From HdN1 sp052035295 (lineage in GTDB: Bacteria > Pseudomonadota > Gammaproteobacteria > Pseudomonadales > Ketobacteraceae): a stretch of DNA of 64,000 nt. The position numbers and the translations under genes were made by a program. The notes under the pieces were generated by a model. That model did not search any database. It was not told the DNA's origin and was given only the letters and a program-made list of their open reading frames with translations. Of the stretch, positions 32,958 through 40,682 are shown piece after piece. Where the stretch lies: NCBI GenBank assembly GCA_052035295.1, contig JBPOHS010000018.1, positions 62,001 through 126,000 of the forward strand. Reading direction: 5' to 3'. Numbering within the stretch: position 1 is the stretch's first letter; every line of letters starts with the position of its first letter.

Positions 32958-34568
32958 GTGTTCTTCCGCCGCCAACCTGCAACGCCTGGCAAATACGTCA
33001 GCAAGTACAACAGTCATTGCAATAGCAAGTACGGTGCCATTCCCTTTTTGGCATTGTTTTTTCTGCAATTTTGCAATCCCGCGTTTGCCGGGAATTCGTC
33101 GCGTGCATCGGAATGGTTTGCGTCACCTGACGGAAGCACGGAAATCGTGCAGATGGACACGCGTCATGGCGGGAATCAACTCGCGTTGTTGGCGATTGGG
33201 GTGGCCTCGTTTGGCGGTATTGCGGTTTCCCTGCTGATCTGGAAGCAGCGTCGCCGGATGCAGCAGATCGTCGAACAATTGCGAATGACCGAAGAGCGTC
33301 TCAAGGAAGCCCAGGCCATTGCCAATGTCGGTAGCTGGACGCGTGATTTTGCGACCGGTGAAACCTATTGGTCCAAGGAAGCTCGTGAGCTTCTCATGCT
33401 TGAAGACACTCAAAAACAGTGGGGACATTACGAGACCTTTGTCCACCCAGACGATCAAGGGCTGGTTGTCGAGGCGATTGCCAAGGCCTACTGCCGCGGC
33501 GGTACTTATCATTGCGATCATCGGTTGCTGTGCCCGAATGGTGTTGTCAAATATGTCCGTCTGGTGGGGAAGGTGTATCTCAAAGGGCGTGGCAATGGTG
33601 CCGTGTTCGAGCATGGTACGGTGCAGGATATTACCGAGCGCAAACTGATTGAAATGCACCTGCGCGACAATGAGGAGAAGCTCAGGGATGTGCTCCAGTC
33701 ATTGCCGGTGGCCATTGTGATCATGGACGCCGGTGAACATGGTGGTTTGCGCTACGCCAGCGAGGCCGCCCATGCATTGCTGGGGCTGCCTTCGAATGCT
33801 GATCTCGCGTCATTGTCTCTTGCCGGATTCTGGTTGTCGGCAGAAGGCTTGCCCCAATTGTTGGCCACCTTGTCGGACAATGAGGGGGCGACAAAGGCTG
33901 ATTACCTGCTGCGAAAAACCGATGGTGCGATGTTCTGGGCAAACGTGCAGGCTCAGGTTACGCGTTATGCCGGCAATCGTGCGTTTTTGCTATGTATCCA
34001 GGATATTTCGGCGCAGCGAGCCTATCTGGAAGAGCTCGAAAATCGTGCGACAAGAGATCCCATGACCGGTGTGCTCAACAGCCACAGTATGCATGAGGTA
34101 GCGATCAAGGAATTCCGTCGTGCATTACGCTACAACCAGCCGGTATCCATTTGTGTGCTCAGCCTTGATCAGTTGCGTTCTGTCAGTGAAGGCTTTGGTT
34201 TGACGGCCGCGCAGGAGCTGATCAGACAGTTTGTCGACATGCTCAAGGATGGCGTGCGTGTCGAAGATAGCGTCGGTCGTCTTGGGCAAGATGAATTTGC
34301 GCTGCTGTTGGTGGGCGCCTCGCACGAAGGCGCACAACTGGTCGCCGAGCGGATTCGCAAGATGTGCGAGGAAGAGTATTTTGAAATGCAACGTCAAAAC
34401 TTTCGTTTTACCCTGTCGGCGGGTGTCGCCAGCATGGAAATTCCGGGCGACAAGGTAGAAGATGTCATGGCGCGCGCGATGGATGGATTGCATCATGCGC
34501 GACGGATGGGAGCGAATTGCGTGGTGACTCGCCTGCGCCAGGCAAACGATCTGCAAGGCAGGGATTGA
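32958..34568 (+). CDS. Membrane PAS-PAS-GGDEF protein with degenerate cyclase site
   Basis: A signalling protein of about 536 residues from GTG 32958 (AGGA nine bases upstream; TTG at 32934 is an alternative). It has an N-terminal signal-like segment (FLALFFLQFCNPAFA), a transmembrane helix (LALLAIGVASFGGIAVSLLI) and a coiled-coil linker. Two PAS domains follow (ANVGSWTRDFATGETYW..., then LQSLPVAIVIMD...), and then a GGDEF domain. The cyclase site is damaged: the signature is GQDEF (34284-34298), and the substrate loop reads SLDQLRSVSEGFG where D-x-D-x-F-K-x-x-N-D is expected. It probably does not make c-di-GMP and acts as a GTP- or ligand-sensing module. Confidence 0.88.
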   Translation: MFFRRQPATPGKYVSKYNSHCNSKYGAIPFLALFFLQFCNPAFAGNSSRASEWFASPDGSTEIVQMDTRHGGNQLALLAIGVASFGGIAVSLLIWKQRRRMQQIVEQLRMTEERLKEAQAIANVGSWTRDFATGETYWSKEARELLMLEDTQKQWGHYETFVHPDDQGLVVEAIAKAYCRGGTYHCDHRLLCPNGVVKYVRLVGKVYLKGRGNGAVFEHGTVQDITERKLIEMHLRDNEEKLRDVLQSLPVAIVIMDAGEHGGLRYASEAAHALLGLPSNADLASLSLAGFWLSAEGLPQLLATLSDNEGATKADYLLRKTDGAMFWANVQAQVTRYAGNRAFLLCIQDISAQRAYLEELENRATRDPMTGVLNSHSMHEVAIKEFRRALRYNQPVSICVLSLDQLRSVSEGFGLTAAQELIRQFVDMLKDGVRVEDSVGRLGQDEFALLLVGASHEGAQLVAERIRKMCEEEYFEMQRQNFRFTLSAGVASMEIPGDKVEDVMARAMDGLHHARRMGANCVVTRLRQANDLQGRD

Positions 34569-34833
34569 TAGGGTAATCAGTGTTGTGCCCGAACCTTTTT
34601 GGTGTACGTAAAATTTCGGTTTTGTTCCTTTAAGTGCTTGCGCGTTTTTCGCTAAACGCTTAGGGTGTGGGCCGCACACAATAAGCTTCCCATCGACGAC
34701 GTATAGCCAGTAGAAAAGCGCGCTGTAACCGCTTGTTTCGAGATGCAGCAAGAGCATGGAAGACTGATACGTTGCTCAATAGAGCGTTGAGCGTCGTTGA
34801 GAATTTCATGGTCGGCAGAGGACATGGAAATAT

Positions 34834-35268
34834 ATGAAAATTGCGCGGATCGTATTGAAAGTGTTGATGTTTGCGGGCCTGCTTGCGCAGCATGGTCCGG
34901 CATTGGCGGATCTCGCCATCGTCGTTAATCCGGCGAGCCCTATCGCTGACATGACTGCCGATGAAGTGGCAGATCTGTTCCTCGCCAAAATCACCCGTAC
35001 CTCGGATGGCGTGAGGGTGATACCGATTGACCAGTCTGAAAGCGAGGCCTCCCGCCGCGAGTTTTATGATCAGGTGGTGAGAAAATCTCCCGCACAACTC
35101 AATTCCTACTGGTCCCGCCTGATCTTCACCGGCAAGGGGCGCCCGCCTTTTGCCGTCATGGATGATGCCGAGGTGCTGGAGTTCGTGGCGACCAATCCCA
35201 GCATGTTGGGCTACGTCCAGCTCGAGTCAGTGACCGATCAGGTCAAGGTCGTTTTGACCATCCAGTAA
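34834..35268 (+). CDS. Small PstS-like periplasmic substrate-binding protein
   Basis: A 144-residue exported protein with the signal peptide IVLKVLMFAGLLAQHGPALA, followed by the pattern of short phosphate-ABC-type binding proteins: IVVNPASPIADMTADEVADLFLAK, IPIDQSESEASRREFYDQVV, SYWSRLIFTGKGRPPF and SMLGYVQ. Such stand-alone binding proteins are often encoded beside two-component or c-di-GMP genes and may serve as ligand sensors. Here it follows the PAS-GGDEF gene with a 265-base gap and has no transporter partners. Confidence 0.86.
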   Translation: MKIARIVLKVLMFAGLLAQHGPALADLAIVVNPASPIADMTADEVADLFLAKITRTSDGVRVIPIDQSESEASRREFYDQVVRKSPAQLNSYWSRLIFTGKGRPPFAVMDDAEVLEFVATNPSMLGYVQLESVTDQVKVVLTIQ

Positions 35269-35396
35269 GTGTCTGATGCCTTGCCCGTCCATTTGACGAG
35301 GGCTTGCACCGGCTTTTTTCGCCGTTGCAGGCGCCTCGCCTGACTATTGGCGCATGCGCCCTTTTGAGGCAAAAAAAATGGTGCTTGACTTGTGTC

Positions 35397-35646
35397 TGGC
35401 AGCGTTTGGCCTAATAATTACATCAACTCAACCGCAAAGGCTCGTTTCGAGTGAATATTTCAGGTTCGTTCAGGTATATCGAAGGTTCAGTCGTAATTCA
35501 GACGACGGCTTCGATCATGACTGTGGCAACAACGCATCATCACATACAAAGGTTCACCTGAATCATGAAGAGAAAGGTGGATCGCCAGTCCGCCTTTCAG
35601 GGTCAGCATTAAAACCCCGGTAGGCGGTGTCTACCGGGGTTTTTTA
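35397..35646 (+). ncRNA. Possible small RNA or structured leader (unassigned)
   Basis: No protein gene fits 35269-35610. A TTGTGT...TAATAA promoter-like pair lies around 35393-35420, and the segment ends in a strong terminator (35611-35646). Before that comes a hairpin of GAAAGGTGGA with TCCGCCTTTC (about 35572-35598, one wobble pair). A 15-codon open frame (ATG at 35565, MKRKVDRQSAFQGQH) spans the hairpin and stops at the terminator. This could be a roughly 220-nt small RNA or an attenuating leader for the downstream gene. No RNA family is recognised. Confidence 0.4.
35611..35646. terminator. Rho-independent terminator upstream of the 64-residue gene
   Basis: AAAACCCCGGTAG, loop GCGGTGT, CTACCGGGGTTTTTT: a 13-bp stem followed by a T-run. 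Confidence 0.92.
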
Positions 35647-35680
35647 TTGTCGATTCCTCAGGAGTCGGGAGGTAAATGCT

Positions 35681-35875
35681 ATGCTGATCAAGGCATTTCA
35701 CAATCTGGGCGGTGTTTGGGCAGCAGCCAGCGAATCGCCTCGCGGTGGTGTCAATACTGAGTCCGGAACGCCCCGAAAACCTTCAAACCTGGTGGTGCGA
35801 GCCGCCTTGAAGCGCAAGCGGATGGCCACCGCTGCGTCCTCCAAGCCTGGGCCTGAGCCAACAAAGCCTGCATGA
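35681..35875 (+). CDS. Small basic protein of unknown function (64 residues)
   Basis: A short open frame with a near-ideal ribosome-binding site (GGGAGGT, about seven bases before the ATG). The product has an N-terminal LIKAFHNLGGVWAAA, then a basic, Pro/Ser-rich tail (VVRAALKRKRMATAASS). It is bounded by terminators at 35611-35646 and 35938-35976, so it may be its own transcription unit or be attenuated by the upstream one. No homologue comes to mind. Confidence 0.6.
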   Translation: MLIKAFHNLGGVWAAASESPRGGVNTESGTPRKPSNLVVRAALKRKRMATAASSKPGPEPTKPA

Positions 35876-35937
35876 CGGGCTGACTTTTGCCTGTGTGCGC
35901 AGCAGGCTTCCAAAAACGTAAAAGCACAGCCAATACA

Positions 35938-35976
35938 GATCCCCTTGCCGCCTACGCAGCAGGGGGATCGTTTTTT
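35938..35976 (+). terminator. Rho-independent terminator after the 64-residue gene
   Basis: GATCCCC pairs with GGGGATC around a partly paired TTGC...GCAG inner stem, followed by GTTTTTT. It lies just upstream of the next gene's ribosome-binding site. Confidence 0.82.
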
Positions 35977-35992
35977 AGAGAGAAGGTGGATC

Positions 35993-36403
35993 ATGACTGA
36001 GGAAACGCGGGACGACGCCATACGGCTCAAGAAAAAGACGGTATACAAGCCCGCAGATGCTACCGGTGGGAAAGGAGCGGCCGTTGCCCGGGGGGCTGCG
36101 CGGCGACCCAGACCTGCACCGCAACGACCCAGGCAGGTAGAACCGGAAGTGGATCCCGACATGGCCTGGATTCAGGACACCCTGAAAGCAGCCCAGTACG
36201 TTGGCGATGTGTTGACGCGACGCGACCAGTACTTCAACAAGGTGCTGTCATTGAAACGCAAGTTTGCCGCCGGTAAAGAGCGCGACTATGCCGCGAACAT
36301 CGAATTGCTGTGCGAACGCTTGCGCTCACATCCCCTGCAGGCAATGTTGCGCGATGTGATGCGTGATGATGCACAACTGAAAAAGATCCGTTTCTTTCGT
36401 TGA
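35993..36403 (+). CDS. Conserved hypothetical cytoplasmic protein
   Basis: A 136-residue protein that I do not recognise. A basic, disordered N-terminal third (LKKKTVYKPADATGGKGAA, ARRPRPAPQRPRQ) is followed by a helical domain: MAWIQDTLKAAQYVGDVLTRRDQYFNKVL, YAANIELLCERLRSHPLQAMLRDVM. The ATG at 35993 has AGAAGGTGG upstream. It is convergent with the EAL-domain gene, ending eight bases before that gene's stop. The basic tail suggests RNA or ribosome contact, which is speculative. Confidence 0.78.
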   Translation: MTEETRDDAIRLKKKTVYKPADATGGKGAAVARGAARRPRPAPQRPRQVEPEVDPDMAWIQDTLKAAQYVGDVLTRRDQYFNKVLSLKRKFAAGKERDYAANIELLCERLRSHPLQAMLRDVMRDDAQLKKIRFFR

Positions 36404-36410
36404 GGTTTGA

Positions 36411-38711
36411 TCAACCTCGCTGCAACAAAGGCAGGCCGAGCGCGTCAGGATAATCCTGCAACCACTGCAACAGTGGTTGCAGTGGCATCGGCTTCGCAAT
36501 CAGGAAACCCTGGGCATCTTCACAATCCATGGACTGAAGGTGTCGCCATTGCTGGGGCGTTTCGACGCCCTCGGCAATCACCCGCAATCCCAGCCGTTTG
36601 CACAGGTGAATGATGGATTCTGATATTGCTTCCCCGTTACCGTCACCCAGGCGGGAAGTAAAAAATTGATCGATCTTGAGCCTGTCCACCGGTAATTCGA
36701 GCAGGTAGCTCAACGAAGAAAAGCCGGTGCCGAAATCGTCGATGGCCACGCTGATCCCCATTTCCCGCAGGCGCTCCAACGCGCCGATCACCACCTTGGG
36801 TTCATCGATGACGATGCTTTCGGTGATCTCGAGTTCGATATCCTGTGGTGGTACTTCATGCTGGTGCAGGATGCCGAGCACGCGTTCCGCGTAGTTGCCC
36901 GAGCGAAACTGCGGCACGCTGACATTGACCGACATTTTCAGCGCCTGGTGGCCGTCTGCATTCAAACGCTTCAGGGCTGCACACGCCTGATGCAAAACCC
37001 AGTCGCCGATCTCGACAATAAGGCCAGAATATTCGGCCAACGGCACGAAAATGGCGGGCGAAATCGATGCTTCCCCCGGGGTGGTGGACGGCCAGCGCAG
37101 CAGGGCTTCCAGCCCCGTCAGTTGGCCTGATACCAGATTGATCTGTGGCTGATACCACACTTCGAGCTCTTGACGGGCAAAGCTGTTGCGCAGCCGGTGG
37201 ATGACGTCCAGGCGCCAGCGTGTCTGATCTTCCATTTCCTGTAGAAAATATTCGTAGCGAGCGCGCAAATTCTTTTTGGCCCGATTGAGCGCGATATTGG
37301 CGTTTTTCATCAGGCGCAGGCCGGTTTCGTCGCCGGCTGGGCGGCACAGCCCTAGCGTTACACTGATGGGGATGGAATATTCGCCGACGCTGAAGGGTGG
37401 TTTGAAAAGTTCCAGCAGATGCTCGGGTTGCAACATGTTGTCTGTGCCCAATACCCCAAACATGTCCGCGCCAATACGCGCCACATTGCAGGCGGGCGTG
37501 AAGTGATCGCGAATACGGTTGGCGACGGCGATCAGCAACTTGTTGCCGGTTTCCTGGCCGAGTGCGTCATTCACGTCGGCAAAGTGATCGATATCAATCA
37601 ACACGATCATGGCGTCTGCGTGTGCCGCTGTCCCGTGCCCGATTTCATCAAGAAACTCAATGAATCTCAACCGATTAGGCAGGCCGGTGAGCGTGTCCCG
37701 ATACGCCGCCTGCCGCAGCGACTGGAACAGGCTGACGTTTTCATAGCCAACCGATATATTGCTCGAAAATACCGTCAGCAACGCTCGATCCGTGTCATCG
37801 AGTGTGCGCTCCGAATGCAGATACACTGCACCCTCGCGTTGGCCGTTATGCAGGAACAGAACGCTTTCCTGTGCCAGGAATTGGTGTTGCTTGTGTTCGA
37901 TGGTGGTCTTCAGTAATTGCTGAATATGGTCATCGGGCATTTCATCAAGGGTGTGATTGATGAACTGGCCGTAGTGTCCCGCAGCGCCAATGATAAACAA
38001 TTTGTCGTTGTCGTCGTCAAACGCGCTACCTTTTTGCACGCAGACAATGCCTTCAGGACGCAATCCCAGCACCAGGGCAATCTGGAGCAGAACGCCTTCG
38101 GCAAAGGATTCGAGTGCGCGGCGCTCCACCAGGTCAGCGCTCGCGTGAACGACTTTTTCCAGCCCCAGCCGGCTCTGGATGATGGTGCGGATTTGTTCAT
38201 AGCTGCGCACTGCTGAGGTCAGGGCGGAGATCAGCCGAGTGTGGGTAAGATCCTGTTTGGTGTGATAGTCATTGATATCATATTTTTCAATAACTTCGAG
38301 TTCAGGCGCATAGCCGGGTTGCCCGGTGCGCAAAATAATGCGGAGTGCGGCGAAGCGTTCGTCACTGCGAATACGCTTGACCAGGTCGAGCCCTGCATGC
38401 TCGTTTTCCATGACTACATCGAGCAGAATGACGGCCATGTCAGGCGTTTGATCGAGGCAGTCGAGGGCTTCGGCTGCGCTGGCGGCATAATGCAGCTCCA
38501 GCGGGCGGCCGATAATACGGCTGGAGCCCAACGCAAAGCGGGTGGTGACGCGCACCTGATCGTCGTCATCGGCGATCAGTATTTTCCAGGGGCGCACCGA
38601 TGAAGGGACGGTTGCGCTGTCGCTGTCGTCGACGAGCACAATCTCATCATTGTCGATATCGTCGTTGCTACGATCGTCTTTTTTGTTGCAATCATTATTA
38701 TTGTTGTTCAT
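36411..38711 (-). CDS. Response regulator with REC, DUF3369, degenerate GGDEF and EAL domains
   Basis: A 766-residue c-di-GMP signalling protein. An unusual Asn/Asp-rich start (five consecutive Asn) precedes a receiver domain (KILIADDDDQVRV; phospho-acceptor Asp in VILLDVVMEN). DUF3369, a sensor-like domain (about residues 180-330), follows. The GGDEF domain has GADMF as its signature, so cyclase activity is unlikely. The EAL domain keeps its catalytic set: GLEALLRW, NVSVPQF, LEITES, AIDDFGTGFSS, LKIDQFF, AEGVET, AQGFLIAKP. Overall it should be a phosphorylation-controlled phosphodiesterase. The start overlaps the kinase stop by 14 bases, so the two form a two-component pair. Confidence 0.93.
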   Translation of the reverse strand: MNNNNNDCNKKDDRSNDDIDNDEIVLVDDSDSATVPSSVRPWKILIADDDDQVRVTTRFALGSSRIIGRPLELHYAASAAEALDCLDQTPDMAVILLDVVMENEHAGLDLVKRIRSDERFAALRIILRTGQPGYAPELEVIEKYDINDYHTKQDLTHTRLISALTSAVRSYEQIRTIIQSRLGLEKVVHASADLVERRALESFAEGVLLQIALVLGLRPEGIVCVQKGSAFDDDNDKLFIIGAAGHYGQFINHTLDEMPDDHIQQLLKTTIEHKQHQFLAQESVLFLHNGQREGAVYLHSERTLDDTDRALLTVFSSNISVGYENVSLFQSLRQAAYRDTLTGLPNRLRFIEFLDEIGHGTAAHADAMIVLIDIDHFADVNDALGQETGNKLLIAVANRIRDHFTPACNVARIGADMFGVLGTDNMLQPEHLLELFKPPFSVGEYSIPISVTLGLCRPAGDETGLRLMKNANIALNRAKKNLRARYEYFLQEMEDQTRWRLDVIHRLRNSFARQELEVWYQPQINLVSGQLTGLEALLRWPSTTPGEASISPAIFVPLAEYSGLIVEIGDWVLHQACAALKRLNADGHQALKMSVNVSVPQFRSGNYAERVLGILHQHEVPPQDIELEITESIVIDEPKVVIGALERLREMGISVAIDDFGTGFSSLSYLLELPVDRLKIDQFFTSRLGDGNGEAISESIIHLCKRLGLRVIAEGVETPQQWRHLQSMDCEDAQGFLIAKPMPLQPLLQWLQDYPDALGLPLLQRG

Positions 38712-40389
38712 TCGCCGCTCTGGTCTTTTGAGTGGGAGGCGCTATGGCGGGAAAATGCATGGTGATCCGCACTCCCTGATCTATTTCTGATGCGATATTG
38801 ATATCGCCACCCAACAGTCCGGTGACCAGATTATAGATAATATGAAGTCCGAGTCCACTGCCGCCCTGTCCGAGCTTGGTGGTGAAGAACGGATCAAACA
38901 CCTTGCCGATGCTGGACTGCGGAATGCCACAGCCATCATCCAGGTATTCCAGATGTATCGTGCCCTGTGCGCAAAAAGCGTTTATCTGGATGTGGCCTTC
39001 CTGTTGATGTTCAAAACCGTGGTGCAGACTGTTCGACACGAGATTAGTCAGGATTTGCCCAAGCGCACCAGGATAGGTGTCGCATTGTATGCCCTCGGGT
39101 ATGTTGGTGGAGATTTTGTGGCGTGTATGCTTGACGGTAGGTTCGAGCGTCCAGAGGGTTTCCTCAATGGCCTGGCGCAGATCAAAATTGCGACGTCTTT
39201 CGCTCGATTGATCGACCGCTACCTGCTTGAAATGTCCGACGAGTTGCGCGGCTCTTCGTGTGTTGCTTTCAAGTAATGCCGTTGCCTCGGTGAGGACGTC
39301 GAGAAAATCGTTGAGAATTGTTTTCTTGAGGGTTCCCTCGCGCACTGACGTACTGAATTGATGCGCTTTTTCTCGCAATGCGGTGGCGACAGTAAGGCTG
39401 TTTCCGATCGGTGTGTTCATCTCATGGGCGATGCCTGCCACCAGCGATCCAAGGGACGCCATTTTTTCTGACTTGATCAGTTTTTCACTGGCGTTTTGCA
39501 GTGCCTGGTAGGCTTGATCCAGTTGCTCGGCGCGGTGCCTGTGTGTCAACCAAAGATAGGCCAGCGACGTGGTCAGCAGGGAAATAAGAGTCCCTGCAAT
39601 GGTAACGACAACACTGAGCTTGAGTTGTTGCCCGCCCTGATAATCCTCGAATAATTGCCAATACAGTTGCCACGTTTGACCCGCGACCTGCATGTGGAAA
39701 ATATGCTCCTTGATCGGTGTTGCATCGCTGTCAACCCATCGCGTCGGCGTCAGCAGCACGCCATTTTCCACCGATTGCAGGCGACAGATGAGTCCCGCCG
39801 GAATGTGCTGTGCATGCAAATCCTGCAAGATCATTTCGATGTCGGTCAGCGCCACCATGTACCCTTGTTCGGTCTGGCTGGCGGTGGGAATGGCGAAAAA
39901 CAATTTGTAATGACCGTCGTTGTCGCGGAATACCGGACCGGCGGTCATGGCACCAGGCCGGGTCAGGCTGCGTGCGCTGGTGAGTTCAAATGCAGCGTGC
40001 CGACCCAGCAATGTTCCGGGTTCCAGCAGGGCCTGATCCGCGTTCGACAGTTGAACCCTTGGGCCGTCCGCACTGTTCTGCACGAAGGCGTAAAACGCGC
40101 GATCAATGCTGAGATCCTGGCTGTGGGCGAGCAGCAGGGCTTCGGTGAATTCTTGTTGGGTGACCTCCTGCGAGCCCTGCATGAGCATGGACAGGCCAAT
40201 GGCGGGTTGATAGCCGAGTTTCAGCCAGTAACCCAGCAAATCGCTGATGCGATCCATGTCGGCCTGCGCCTGTTGCTCCCAAAGGGCACGGCCTGACGTA
40301 TACGTATATTGTCCGAGCGCGAGTGTCAGCACCAAACCAATGAGGGCAATGATAACGGCGATTTCTCGTGGCGCATTTCTGGGCGGCAT
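38698..40389 (-). CDS. Membrane sensor histidine kinase
   Basis: A 563-residue kinase with two membrane helices (VIIALIGLVLTLALGQYTY near the start; VVVTIAGTLISLLTTSLAYLWL at about residues 260-285) flanking a periplasmic sensor of about 230 residues. The cytoplasmic part has a coiled coil, the phospho-accepting histidine in VAGIAHEMNTPIGNS, and the ATPase boxes NLVSNSLHHGF (N), DDGCGIP (G1), FDPFFTTK (F) and GGSGLGLHI (G2). It overlaps the REC-EAL gene and presumably phosphorylates that protein. Signal unknown. Confidence 0.94.
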   Translation of the reverse strand: MPPRNAPREIAVIIALIGLVLTLALGQYTYTSGRALWEQQAQADMDRISDLLGYWLKLGYQPAIGLSMLMQGSQEVTQQEFTEALLLAHSQDLSIDRAFYAFVQNSADGPRVQLSNADQALLEPGTLLGRHAAFELTSARSLTRPGAMTAGPVFRDNDGHYKLFFAIPTASQTEQGYMVALTDIEMILQDLHAQHIPAGLICRLQSVENGVLLTPTRWVDSDATPIKEHIFHMQVAGQTWQLYWQLFEDYQGGQQLKLSVVVTIAGTLISLLTTSLAYLWLTHRHRAEQLDQAYQALQNASEKLIKSEKMASLGSLVAGIAHEMNTPIGNSLTVATALREKAHQFSTSVREGTLKKTILNDFLDVLTEATALLESNTRRAAQLVGHFKQVAVDQSSERRRNFDLRQAIEETLWTLEPTVKHTRHKISTNIPEGIQCDTYPGALGQILTNLVSNSLHHGFEHQQEGHIQINAFCAQGTIHLEYLDDGCGIPQSSIGKVFDPFFTTKLGQGGSGLGLHIIYNLVTGLLGGDINIASEIDQGVRITMHFPAIAPPTQKTRAANEQQ

Positions 40390-40654
40390 GCGGATATTTC
40401 CACTGACAAACGGAGTTTCGACGGGAGCGCATCACCCGGAATCAACATTCCTGTCAGACTGCAGCGCAAACGATGATTGATTCGATTATTGCTGTTTGAC
40501 GTTGCGACGTCCAGACCCCGTATCCTGCAATGCGTTTGGCTCCAGCAGTACGATAGGATCCTGCCACGCAACGCTGTCGGCTGATACTTGTCTGCAGTCG
40601 TACAAAACTCGTTCGGCGCTGGCGTCCATGCGAGCAGAACCGGTTCAACAAGGG

Positions 40655-40660
40655 TATAAT
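40655..40660 (+). promoter_or_regulatory. Consensus -10 element of ygiQ
   Basis: A perfect TATAAT lies 22 bases before the ygiQ ATG, implying a very short leader. No good -35 is visible at 17 bp, so an activator may be needed or the match may be fortuitous. Confidence 0.4.
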
Positions 40661-40682
40661 GCGCCACCATTGCGGAGGATGT

